Positions 8,567-16,019 of a DNA stretch of 64,000 nt are shown here, in pieces (position 1 is the first letter of the stretch; the number at the start of each line of letters is the position of its first letter). Source of the DNA: an uncultured Paracoccaceae bacterium (GTDB taxonomy: Bacteria; Pseudomonadota; Alphaproteobacteria; Rhodobacterales; Rhodobacteraceae); contig CANMDE010000003.1 in assembly GCA_947496535.1 (NCBI GenBank), positions 620,001-684,000 on the forward strand. Direction: 5' to 3'. The notes beneath the pieces are model-generated. The model did no database searches. It saw only the letters and a program-made list of their open reading frames with translations, and was not told where the DNA came from. The position numbers and the translations under genes are program-made.

Positions 8567-9495
8567 CAAATTTGTTGGTGATTATCTTGGCCAGAAACGA
8601 GGCGCTGCATATCGAACGAACCCTTGCATCCGTAAAGGATATCGCAACGCAAACACTTGTTGTTGATAGTGGGGCCACCGACGGCACGGTTGCGATTGCG
8701 AAAGCGGCGGGTGCGAAGGTTGTGCATCACAAATGGCATAACTACGCGACCCAGTTTAACTGGGCATTGGATCATGTCGCCGGTTTTGATGGCTGGATTT
8801 TGCGGCTTGATGCCGATGAGGCCGTCACGCCTGAACTCGCTGCGGAAATAGGCGCACTTGGTTCGTTGCCTGCCGACGTAGATGGAGTTTACGTTGGCCG
8901 CCGAATGAACTTCATGCGCAAACCCGTCCGACATGGCGGCCTCTTTCCCGCACGCATGATCCGCTTGTTTCGTAACGGTGCAGGCCGGTGTGAGAACCGC
9001 TGGATGGATGAACATATCGTCGTGCAAAGCCGAACGGTGGATTTCAGCGGCTGCATCATCGATGACAACCAGAACACACTCGATTGGTGGGTGGCGAAGC
9101 ATAATGCATATGCCAGCCGCGAGGTGGTGGATATTCTCAACCAGCGATATGACTTTATGCCTTCCCAATCTGTTGCCCGATTAAGAGGCGGTCGACAGGA
9201 TCAAGTGAAGCGTTGGGTGAAAGAAAATCTGTATGCGCGCCTGCCAGGCGGGCTGCGCGCGGGCTTCTATTTTTTCTATCGCTATGTGATCCGTCTTGGC
9301 TTTCTTGATGGAGCAGAGGGGCGTCGTTTTCACGTATTGCAAGGCTTTTGGTATCGATATCTGGTCGATGCCAAACTTGCAGAGGTGCAGGCCTATATGG
9401 CCCGCACCGGGGCCGGACCAGTGGATGCAATTAGAGATGTGCTGGGTTTATCGGTAACCGATGGTCCGGCCCAAAGTGAAAGGCAGGCAGCATGA
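8563..9495 (+). CDS. Family 2 glycosyltransferase
   Basis: 310-residue GT-A enzyme. The N-terminus has the GT2 nucleotide-binding start (LLVIILARNEALHIERTL), an LVVDSGATDGT segment and the metal-binding DADEA motif near residue 85. The C-terminal third has basic and amphipathic segments (WVKENLYARLPGG, FYFFYRYVIRLGF) seen in WaaE/KdtX-like GT2 proteins, which may sit on the membrane surface. It follows the acetyltransferase with an ATGA overlap and overlaps the next transferase by ATGA. Sugar specificity cannot be read from sequence. Confidence 0.87.
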   Translation: MTNLLVIILARNEALHIERTLASVKDIATQTLVVDSGATDGTVAIAKAAGAKVVHHKWHNYATQFNWALDHVAGFDGWILRLDADEAVTPELAAEIGALGSLPADVDGVYVGRRMNFMRKPVRHGGLFPARMIRLFRNGAGRCENRWMDEHIVVQSRTVDFSGCIIDDNQNTLDWWVAKHNAYASREVVDILNQRYDFMPSQSVARLRGGRQDQVKRWVKENLYARLPGGLRAGFYFFYRYVIRLGFLDGAEGRRFHVLQGFWYRYLVDAKLAEVQAYMARTGAGPVDAIRDVLGLSVTDGPAQSERQAA

Positions 9496-10235
9496 AAATC
9501 TCCATTGTGACCGCTGTGATGAACCGTCGGGAGACAATTCCAGCAGCGCTGGGCAGTTTGCTGTCGCAGACCTATAGGGATGTGGAGCATGTCGTGCAGG
9601 ATGGTGGTTCCACGGACGGGACTTTGGACCTGTTGCACGAGCAAGGTCATTCCATGATGACATTGGAATCCGCGCCTGATGCGGGTCTTTATGACGCTAT
9701 AAATAGGGAGATTGCTCGGGCGAGCGGCGATGTGATCGGTTTGCTGCATTCCGACGATCTGTTGGCGAGTGATGATGTGCTGGCAGATGTCGCTGCTGCG
9801 TTTGAGGACCCGACCATTGATGGCGTCTATGGCGATCTGCAATATCTGTCGAGCGATGGCAGCGGTCGTGTCATACGTCATTGGAGGGCAGGTGCCTATC
9901 AGGCGCATCGGCTAGCCTGGGGATGGATGCCGCCCCACCCAACGCTTTATCTAAGGCGCGGTGTTTTCGAAGCGCTGGGTACCTATGACACATCCTATCA
10001 GATTGCCGGCGACTATGACGGGATGCTCCGCTTTCTCACCCAAGGCCGCCTCAACCTTGTCTATATTCCGCAGGTGATGGTGAAAATGAAAATTGGCGGG
10101 GTCAGCAACAAATCCATCGGTCATATGCTGCGCAAAAGCCGTGAAGACTATCGTGCGATAAAGCGTCATGGCGTCGGTGGTGTAGGAACGCTGGTTGCCA
10201 AGAACCTGTCGAAGCTACCGCAATTTGGCAGTTAG
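9492..10235 (+). CDS. Family 2 glycosyltransferase (WcaE-like)
   Basis: 247 residues of the GT2 subgroup containing WcaE. It opens MKISIVTAVMNRRETIPAAL, has the VEHVVQDGGSTDGTLDLL segment, the ESAPDAGLYDAINREI segment and an LLHSDDLLA metal site, all hallmarks of that subgroup. It is the last gene of the EPS operon. Its TAG stop overlaps the stop of the convergent cdsA-like gene within the tetranucleotide TTAG. Like its neighbours it probably adds one sugar of the repeat unit. Confidence 0.87.
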   Translation: MKISIVTAVMNRRETIPAALGSLLSQTYRDVEHVVQDGGSTDGTLDLLHEQGHSMMTLESAPDAGLYDAINREIARASGDVIGLLHSDDLLASDDVLADVAAAFEDPTIDGVYGDLQYLSSDGSGRVIRHWRAGAYQAHRLAWGWMPPHPTLYLRRGVFEALGTYDTSYQIAGDYDGMLRFLTQGRLNLVYIPQVMVKMKIGGVSNKSIGHMLRKSREDYRAIKRHGVGGVGTLVAKNLSKLPQFGS

Positions 10236-11176
10236 GAGACGTAGAAAAACCGTGTGAGGTGATAGAAAATCGGTGCCGCGAAAATCACGCTATCGAGTTG
10301 ATCGACGAAACCACCCTGACCGGGAATGAGATGGGACCAATCCTTGACCCCGCGGTCACGTTTGATGGCTGCAAAGACGAGATTGCCGAACATACCGACA
10401 AGCGAGGCCGCCGCTGCCATGCCCATGGCCCCGAACATCCCGAAAGGTGTGATCCAACTGAGTATAGCCCCGATGAGGACGGCGCAGCCGACACCGCAGA
10501 TCAGCCCTTCCCATGTTTTGGGGGACAAGCCGGGCGCGATTTTCGTGCGTCCGATGCGGCGACCGAAGAAGTATTCCAGCAAGTCAGCGAACTGCACAAC
10601 CATCACCAAAAAGGCGATGAGCAAAACCGAACGCTCGCCGTAGCCTTCAATATCAAGCGCCATGAGTGCTGGTACGTGGCTGACGCAGAAGACAGCGATC
10701 ATCAGGCCCCACTGTGTTTCAGCCACCCGGATCAAGAACCGTTCGGAATTCCCACGCAAGGCCGAGACGATGGGCAAAAGCAGGAAGGCGTAGACGGGGA
10801 TGAAAACGCTGTAAAGGCCGCTCCATTCCATTGCCACGAAGATGTATTGCAAGGGCAGTACGACAAAAAATGCCAGTGCCAGTGACATGTGGTCGGCCTG
10901 GGCTTTGGTGGTCAGGGTCAGGAATTCGCGCAAAGCTGCAAAGGACGCAAATGCGAAAAGGATCATCACCCCGATCTTGCCGCTGATCAGTGCGATCCCG
11001 ATGAACGTCACCATGCCCCACCAGCTTTGCACGCGGGTCATGTAGGTATCAAGGATCGGGTTGTCGAAATTGGCTGGTTCGCGGGCGCGAAGCACCTCAC
11101 CAATAAAGGTGAGCGCGATCAGGATGCCGAAAGAACCGAAAGTCAGAAGCAGGATGTCATTGGTGGTTTCGTTCAT
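10232..11176 (-). CDS. Phosphatidate cytidylyltransferase family protein (CdsA-like)
   Basis: 314-residue integral membrane protein with about eight helices. The C-terminal signature (AAIKRDRGVKDWSHLIPGQG followed by GFVDQLDS) is that of CDP-diacylglycerol synthases, which convert phosphatidate and CTP to CDP-diacylglycerol. The N-terminal half resembles the YnbB branch more than housekeeping CdsA, so this may be a second copy; the genome would have to be checked. The frame is open upstream, but the ATG at 11176 overlaps the acyltransferase stop as ATGA and gives the family length. It is the last gene of the pspA operon. Confidence 0.87.
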   Translation of the reverse strand: MNETTNDILLLTFGSFGILIALTFIGEVLRAREPANFDNPILDTYMTRVQSWWGMVTFIGIALISGKIGVMILFAFASFAALREFLTLTTKAQADHMSLALAFFVVLPLQYIFVAMEWSGLYSVFIPVYAFLLLPIVSALRGNSERFLIRVAETQWGLMIAVFCVSHVPALMALDIEGYGERSVLLIAFLVMVVQFADLLEYFFGRRIGRTKIAPGLSPKTWEGLICGVGCAVLIGAILSWITPFGMFGAMGMAAAASLVGMFGNLVFAAIKRDRGVKDWSHLIPGQGGFVDQLDSVIFAAPIFYHLTRFFYVS

Positions 11177-11814
11177 GTCCGCACCTCCGGCGCGAGGGCG
11201 GCCAGTGCATCGGAAGCGCGTTTGAGGAAATCGTCTTTGCTTTCGCCGTCTTCGACGTGGAGTGGTGCACCGAATGTGACGGTGCAGATCAGGGGCAGGG
11301 GGATCACCTCGCCCTTGGGCATGATCGTGTTGAGGTTGGCCACCCATGTTGGCACCAGATCTACATCGGGGCGGGCCACACCCATATTGTATAGGCCCGC
11401 TTTAAAGGGCAGCAACGGGTCTTCGGTCATGTTGCGGTTGCCTTCGGGGAAGATGATCAGCGATGACCCTTCGTCGAGTGCGGCGATGATCTTGTCCATC
11501 GGCTTGTCTTTGACCTCTGGTCTGCGGTCGACGAGGACGCAGTTGAAAACCTCTGGTCCGACAAAGGCGCGCAGCTTGTTTTTGAGCCAGTAATCAGCCG
11601 CTGCCACTGGTCGCACGTTGCGGCGCAAGGATGGGGGCAGGACAGACCAGATCATCGGCATGTCGCCGTTACTGGTGTGATTGGCGAAGTAGACACGCTG
11701 TTTGGGGGTCGGTTCGATCCCTTGCCAGTCGGCCCGGACTGCAGTGACAGCGCGGGCAAAGATGCGGATGGACTGGCCGACGATCCGGGCGGCAAACTGG
11801 CGTAGGAACTTCAT
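11173..11814 (-). CDS. 1-acyl-sn-glycerol-3-phosphate acyltransferase family (PlsC-like)
   Basis: About 213 residues. It has the acyltransferase HX4D motif (NHTSNGD) and the FPEGNRN motif that binds glycerol phosphate. It should acylate lysophosphatidic acid to phosphatidate, the substrate of the cdsA product encoded just downstream with a 4-bp overlap, so the two genes form a two-step lipid pathway. The start is uncertain: an in-frame ATG at 11877 would add 21 residues, but MKFLRQ at 11814 better resembles the family and neither has a strong ribosome site. Confidence 0.83.
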   Translation of the reverse strand: MKFLRQFAARIVGQSIRIFARAVTAVRADWQGIEPTPKQRVYFANHTSNGDMPMIWSVLPPSLRRNVRPVAAADYWLKNKLRAFVGPEVFNCVLVDRRPEVKDKPMDKIIAALDEGSSLIIFPEGNRNMTEDPLLPFKAGLYNMGVARPDVDLVPTWVANLNTIMPKGEVIPLPLICTVTFGAPLHVEDGESKDDFLKRASDALAALAPEVRT

Positions 11815-11895
11815 GGAGTTAACTCTGGCGAAGGCAAGGACATTTGAAAAGGGGTTTGCCCCACCCATGGTTGACATGGACGGGGCAGTGTTGCT

Positions 11896-12177
11896 TTAGA
11901 TTTTGTCTTCGCCGACGAAGTCGGAGAGGATTTTTTCGTTCTTGGCTTCTTCGATCCGTTGGATACGGTCTTCAGACATTTTCTCGTCGAAGCGGTATTT
12001 GACGAAGTTCACCAGTGCGAGGGTCAGCATCATGACCGACATGGCCCAGAAGCCTTTGGTAGAAAGTGGTACCTCGGTCGAGAGCCAGAGGGAGATGCCG
12101 AGCATCCCGTAGGCGACGGCCACACCCAAGGCGTTGACGAACATGATCAGTGAATTGTCTGTTTTGAAGTTTTTCAT
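11896..12177 (-). CDS. YiaA/YiaB two-helix domain protein
   Basis: 93 residues with two membrane helices (about 10-32 and 42-60), a short YRFDEKM linker and a charged tail. This matches the YiaAB two-helix domain of small inner-membrane proteins of unknown function. It lies 28 bp after pspA and 18 bp before the plsC-like gene, on the same strand, so it is very probably cotranscribed. The position suggests a membrane partner or anchor in a PspA-type envelope response, which is inference. Family assignment is from topology and sequence pattern. Confidence 0.62.
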   Translation of the reverse strand: MKNFKTDNSLIMFVNALGVAVAYGMLGISLWLSTEVPLSTKGFWAMSVMMLTLALVNFVKYRFDEKMSEDRIQRIEEAKNEKILSDFVGEDKI

Positions 12178-12205
12178 TGGTTTAATCCTTTTGTGTCTGT
12201 CAGCT

Positions 12206-12886
12206 TTATTTCTTGCCGGACTTCAGGCGGGCGAGGACGTCATCAGCGGTGGAACGCGTTGCAGAACCAAAGCCAGCATCGGCCATCCGGTCGGTGATCG
12301 TGCCGCCATCAAGGTCGTGATTGATATCGGCAAGGATTTCTGTCCTCTCGAACGGGTCGTCTTTGCCGAGCACACGCGAAATCAGTTCTTCTGCTTCTTC
12401 CACGGTGCCGGATGTGACGCCGGTTTTGGACATCTGCATCTGGATGTTCTGTTCACGGCGTACGGCGCGGGCCTGAATGGCGCCTTGTTTCAGGTCGATG
12501 ATCCGGCGGTGACCGCTTTCGATGGATGACCGCAGACGGATGACTTTTTGGTCGAGCCGGTCGAGCGTTTCGGTCCGCACGGTCAGTTCGTTTTCCATTG
12601 ATGCGATGGCGCGGGCGGCTTCTTCGGCCATGTCTTCGCGGTCGTTGTCCAACGCTTCTTTGGCCCGTTTGGTTAGATCGGCGACGCGCGTTTTCAGGGC
12701 AGCGTGCTGTTTTTCCTCGGACCGCTGGCGCTGGATCAAGCTGGCGAGCGTGCCTTTGGCAGCGCGCAGGCTGTTTTCGCTTTCGCGGATTTTCTGGTCA
12801 ATCAGTTCTATTGCGAAGGCATCACGCACGCGGTCTTCGGCCCGTGCATTCTGCCCTACGATCAGTGTGGCAAGTGTCTTGAACAT
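12206..12886 (-). CDS. pspA: PspA/IM30 family protein
   Basis: 226 residues, nearly all charged heptad-rich coiled coil from about residue 15 to 180, starting MFKTLATLIVGQNARAEDRV. This is the form of PspA/IM30 (ESCRT-III-like) proteins that bind and stabilise the inner membrane under stress. The N-terminal amphipathic helix is present. No pspF, pspB or pspC homologue is nearby; a TetR gene precedes it instead. A GGAGAAA ribosome site fits the ATG at 12886. A promoter bracketed by two palindromes lies upstream. The rest of the operon acts on membrane lipids. Confidence 0.87.
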   Translation of the reverse strand: MFKTLATLIVGQNARAEDRVRDAFAIELIDQKIRESENSLRAAKGTLASLIQRQRSEEKQHAALKTRVADLTKRAKEALDNDREDMAEEAARAIASMENELTVRTETLDRLDQKVIRLRSSIESGHRRIIDLKQGAIQARAVRREQNIQMQMSKTGVTSGTVEEAEELISRVLGKDDPFERTEILADINHDLDGGTITDRMADAGFGSATRSTADDVLARLKSGKK

Positions 12887-12914
12887 CGTTGTTTCTCCGT
12901 TTCATTTGTCAGCG

Positions 12915-12927
12915 TGAACACTGTTCA
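12915..12927. promoter_or_regulatory. Operator palindrome TGAACA-C-TGTTCA at pspA start site
   Basis: Perfect 13-bp palindrome with a one-base centre, 28 bp upstream of pspA. It coincides with the expected transcription start of the promoter whose -10 is at 12935-12940, so a bound repressor would block initiation. A near-identical palindrome lies at 12972-12984 and a weaker one ahead of tetR. The adjacent TetR protein is the obvious ligand, by inference. Confidence 0.65.
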
Positions 12928-12934
12928 TAAATTG

Positions 12935-12963
12935 GAGATAGCAACTCTCTCAGGGGCAATCAA
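12935..12963 (-). promoter_or_regulatory. Sigma70-type promoter of the pspA operon
   Basis: On the minus strand, TTGATT (12963-12958) is followed after 17 bp by TATCTC (12940-12935). Spacing is ideal and both hexamers are reasonable. The promoter lies exactly between two 13-bp palindromes, one at the start site and one just upstream of -35. It would drive pspA, the YiaAB gene, plsC and cdsA. Confidence 0.5.
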
Positions 12964-12971
12964 GTAAAAAA

Positions 12972-12984
12972 TGAACAATGTTCA
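12972..12984. promoter_or_regulatory. Operator palindrome TGAACA-A-TGTTCA upstream of pspA promoter
   Basis: Perfect 13-bp palindrome, identical in both arms to the one at 12915-12927, with centres 57 bp apart. It lies just beyond the tetR stop codon and 8 bp upstream of the -35 box of the pspA promoter. Two sites around one promoter suggest strong or cooperative repression by the neighbouring TetR protein. Confidence 0.6.
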
Positions 12985-12986
12985 AA

Positions 12987-13586
12987 TTATTTTGGTGAAG
13001 CCGTCAATTGTCTTAGAACAAGAGCGATCATGCGGTCGATGTCGCCGGATGGCACGCCAGAGCTGGCTTGATCCAGGCCCAAAAGGACAATGCCATGCAC
13101 AGATGAAAAGAGCGCGCGTGTCAAAAGCCCCAGTTCTTCGGTCGCACGATCTGGGAAGATGACCGCCAGCGGGTCAGAGATATAGGCGAATAGCTGGCCC
13201 ATCTCTTTCAGGTACCAATCGGGCGCGGCTTCGCCCGGCGCGCGTTCGACGTCAAAAAGTGCGCGCCAACTTAGGTGATTTCCCGCAGCAAAGCCGTGGT
13301 AAGCTTGCGCCATCACCACCAGTTGTTCGACAGGATCTTGGGGTGCGTCAGCCAAAGCCTCGGCCACGTCGGCGCCAAGGCGGTGGAAGGTCCGCGCGTT
13401 CACAGTCAGCACCAGATCGTTGAGGTCGCCGAAGACGTTGTAGATCGCCCCAACCGCGCAGCCTGCTTCGGCGGCAAGGTCGCGGGCACGCAGGGCGTTC
13501 AGGCCCTCGTTCGCGATGGTCCGCTCTGCAATCTCGATGAGGTTCTCGCGCAACGCCGCGCGTCGCTCTGCCACTTTGCCAGCCAT
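12987..13586 (-). CDS. TetR family transcriptional regulator
   Basis: 199 residues. The N-terminal helix-turn-helix is clear: ENLIEIAERTIANEGLNALR, then ARDLAAEAGCAVGAIYNVFG, followed by an all-helical ligand domain with a TetR_C/WHG-like look. The frame runs on upstream, but the ATG at 13586 has a GGAGGG ribosome site and gives family length. An imperfect palindrome (TGAAC-GCA-GTTCA) lies 13 bp upstream, related to the two perfect ones around the pspA promoter, so it probably represses itself and the pspA-lipid operon. The inducer is unknown; a lipid or membrane-active compound would suit the targets. Confidence 0.85.
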   Translation of the reverse strand: MAGKVAERRAALRENLIEIAERTIANEGLNALRARDLAAEAGCAVGAIYNVFGDLNDLVLTVNARTFHRLGADVAEALADAPQDPVEQLVVMAQAYHGFAAGNHLSWRALFDVERAPGEAAPDWYLKEMGQLFAYISDPLAVIFPDRATEELGLLTRALFSSVHGIVLLGLDQASSGVPSGDIDRMIALVLRQLTASPK

Positions 13587-13598
13587 TCTGCCCTCCAA

Positions 13599-13611
13599 TG
13601 AACGCAGTTCA
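13599..13611. promoter_or_regulatory. Imperfect operator TGAAC-GCA-GTTCA ahead of tetR
   Basis: Five of six bases in each arm match the perfect operators at 12915 and 12972. It lies immediately upstream of the tetR ribosome site. A weaker site ahead of the regulator gene is the usual arrangement for autoregulation. Confidence 0.45.
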
Positions 13612-13644
13612 GGATAGCAGGATGCGATGACGGTGAAAAGCCCG

Positions 13645-14874
13645 TCAGGTCTTGACCGGCGCTCCACCCGCAAAAGTGTTGGTGTCGTGATAGCTGATCG
13701 GGTTTTCCTGCATTTCGAGGTGCAGACCATCGCCGGTATAGGGATGCGCACGGGCGAGGGCTTCGTCGAAGTCGATGCCCAGACCCGGCGCGGTCGGCAC
13801 CGGAATATAGCCGTTTTCGACACGCAGACTGCCTTTGATCAGATCGTTGTGGAAAGGTGTTTCGATGGTTTCGGCCATCAGGATGTTGGGTATTGCTGCG
13901 GCCAGTTGGATATTGGCGGCCCATTCGACCGGTCCTGCGTAAAGGTGCGGCGCGATTTGCGCGTTGTAGACCTCGGCCATCGCGGCGATTTTTTTGACTT
14001 CCCAGATCCCGCCTGCTCGCCCCAAAGCGGGTTGCAGAATAGTTGCGGCCCCTCCGCGCAAGACTGGAGCGAATTCTGCCTTTGTCGTCAGACGCTCACC
14101 TGTTGCGATGGGAATACCGACGGCCCCGGCGACCTTGGCCATCTCATTGACATTATCTGGCGGGATCGGTTCTTCGTACCAGAGCGGCTGGTAGGGGGCG
14201 ATCGCCTGGCCCAGCCGGATCGCACCCCCGGTGCTGAACTGCCCATGGGTGCCGAAAAGAAGATCAGCCCGATCGCCGACTGCTTCGCGGATCGCTTTGC
14301 AGAAGCTGACCGACAGGCTGATATCGGGCATACTGGGCATATGGCCGCCGCGGATCGTATAGGGGCCCGCGGGGTCGAATTTGACTGCGGTGTAGCCTTT
14401 CTCGACCATGTCTGACGCGACTTCTGCGGCCATGTCGGGGCTGGCCCAGAAATCGGGCAGGGCGTGTGACGGGCGCGGATAAAGATAGGTATAGGCTCTG
14501 ATCCGGTCATTCGTGCGCCCCCCGATAAGGGCGTGTACCGGACGATCACGGTCTTTGCCCAGAATGTCCCAGCAGGCGATCTCCAATCCCGACCACGCGC
14601 CCATGACGGTCAGATCGGGGCGCTGGGTGAAGCCTGCTGAATAGACGAGGCGGAACATCAGTTCGATATTTTCGGGGTTTTCGCTGGCCATGTGACGTTC
14701 GAACACATCTTTGATGACGGCCTTCATAGCGTCCGGCCCAACGGAAGATGCATAGCATTCGCCATAACCGACCACACCGGTATCCGTCGTGACTTTGGGA
14801 ATGATCCAATATCGCCCGCCCCAACCGGGGGCCGGGGGTGCCGTTACAATCACGTCGAGATCAGCGAGTTTCAT
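13645..14874 (-). CDS. Mandelate racemase/muconate lactonizing enzyme family (enolase superfamily)
   Basis: 409 residues with the capping domain and TIM barrel of sugar-acid dehydratases of the galactonate dehydratase type. Visible motifs are WYEEPIPPDN (second metal ligand), IATGERLTTK (third metal ligand) and APHLYAG (catalytic His). At the first metal position the chain reads FGTHGQFS, so the usual Asp is absent while the neighbouring His of the DxH-type motif is kept. Acid-sugar dehydration is therefore likely but the metal site may differ. It lies 41 bp after an alcohol dehydrogenase gene and 58 bp before tetR, all on the same strand. Confidence 0.8.
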   Translation of the reverse strand: MKLADLDVIVTAPPAPGWGGRYWIIPKVTTDTGVVGYGECYASSVGPDAMKAVIKDVFERHMASENPENIELMFRLVYSAGFTQRPDLTVMGAWSGLEIACWDILGKDRDRPVHALIGGRTNDRIRAYTYLYPRPSHALPDFWASPDMAAEVASDMVEKGYTAVKFDPAGPYTIRGGHMPSMPDISLSVSFCKAIREAVGDRADLLFGTHGQFSTGGAIRLGQAIAPYQPLWYEEPIPPDNVNEMAKVAGAVGIPIATGERLTTKAEFAPVLRGGAATILQPALGRAGGIWEVKKIAAMAEVYNAQIAPHLYAGPVEWAANIQLAAAIPNILMAETIETPFHNDLIKGSLRVENGYIPVPTAPGLGIDFDEALARAHPYTGDGLHLEMQENPISYHDTNTFAGGAPVKT

Positions 14875-14915
14875 GGGGTGTTCCTTTCGCAGTCCAACGG
14901 CTTGCGCTGGCGTGT

Positions 14916-15995
14916 TTAATCAAACACGATCACGTTCCGCTTGGCACTGCCTGTCTTGGTGTCGGCAATTGCCTCATTGATCTGATCCAGTGACCAGCGG
15001 CCCGAAATAAGTTCATCAAGTTTCAGACGACCTTGTTCGTACAAATCCACCATCCACGGAATGTCTCGCGCGATCACCACATCACCCATCTTGGAGCCGA
15101 CCATACCTTGCCCGGTCGCGGCCAGCATGACGGGTTCATAAGATGACATGGCCCCCGAATGCGGCATGCCGACCATGATCACTTTGCCGCCGTTCGCCAG
15201 ATATCGGGGTGCTGTGTCATAGGCTGGCGTTGCACCCACTGTGACGAAAACAGCGTCAGCCCCACGTCCCATGGCTTGTTTTGCGGACTGCCATGGTTTT
15301 GGGTCCGTGCCCAGCACACCGTCGGTTGCGCCGAAGTCGCGCGCGATGGCCAGTTTCTCTTCCGACATATCCACCGCCACAATGCGGCGCGCTCCTGCGA
15401 TCCGGGCGCCTTGGATAGCATTCAGCCCGACGCCACCTGCGCCGATCACGACCACGTCTTGCCCAGCCCGCAATTGCGCTGCATTCACTACGGCCCCGAC
15501 ACCGGTGATCACACCACAGGCAAGCAATGAGGCTGCTTCCATAGCAATTGTATCAGGCAATTTTACCACCTGACTTTGGTCCACGACAACGCGCTCGGCA
15601 AAGCCACCGGTATACATCGCCTGATGTATCGGTGTGCTGTCTGACGCGCTGAGCGGGCTACCCTCGAATCCGGTTTCGCAGGCAACGGGCTTACCACCAG
15701 CACAGGACGGGCAGGTGCCGCAGGCGCGGATCAGGGTCACGACGACTGGGTCACCAACTGAAACACCACGCACACCGTCACCGAGCGCACTGATGTGACC
15801 TGCCGCTTCATGTCCGTAAACTGCCGGCAATGTGCCGCCCCATGCCCCATCGATAAAGGAAATATCGGAATGGCAAATGGCGCAAGCTTTCAGAGTGACC
15901 TCAACCTCGCCCAGTTGGGGTGCTGCGATCGTTACGGTTTCAATGGTTAGGGGCGTGCCAAATGCGCGGCACACAGCGGCTTTTATCTGTGTCAA
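14916..15995 (-). CDS. Zinc-dependent alcohol dehydrogenase
   Basis: 359-residue medium-chain dehydrogenase. It shows the catalytic zinc residues (AICHSD and GHEAAG), a four-cysteine structural zinc loop (CGTCPSCAGGKPVAC) and a Rossmann motif (VIGAGGVGLNAI). It resembles class III-like or aryl/sugar alcohol dehydrogenases and should oxidise an alcohol with NAD(P). The start is a TTG at 15995, since no ATG or GTG lies between the upstream in-frame stop and the conserved region; its ribosome site is poor. Only 24 bp separate it from the MFS gene upstream, which implies an operon with the enolase-family enzyme. Confidence 0.85.
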   Translation of the reverse strand: MTQIKAAVCRAFGTPLTIETVTIAAPQLGEVEVTLKACAICHSDISFIDGAWGGTLPAVYGHEAAGHISALGDGVRGVSVGDPVVVTLIRACGTCPSCAGGKPVACETGFEGSPLSASDSTPIHQAMYTGGFAERVVVDQSQVVKLPDTIAMEAASLLACGVITGVGAVVNAAQLRAGQDVVVIGAGGVGLNAIQGARIAGARRIVAVDMSEEKLAIARDFGATDGVLGTDPKPWQSAKQAMGRGADAVFVTVGATPAYDTAPRYLANGGKVIMVGMPHSGAMSSYEPVMLAATGQGMVGSKMGDVVIARDIPWMVDLYEQGRLKLDELISGRWSLDQINEAIADTKTGSAKRNVIVFD

Positions 15996-16019
15996 AGGAA
16001 GGCCTGTTACGATGGTTCC

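Noticed and set aside
10259..10885. Plus frame of 208 codons within the cdsA region
   Set aside because: Antisense to a gene with the CDP-diacylglycerol synthase signature; no ribosome site or domain.
13627..14415. Plus frame of 262 codons opposite the enolase-family gene
   Set aside because: Shadow of a gene whose catalytic motifs are intact.
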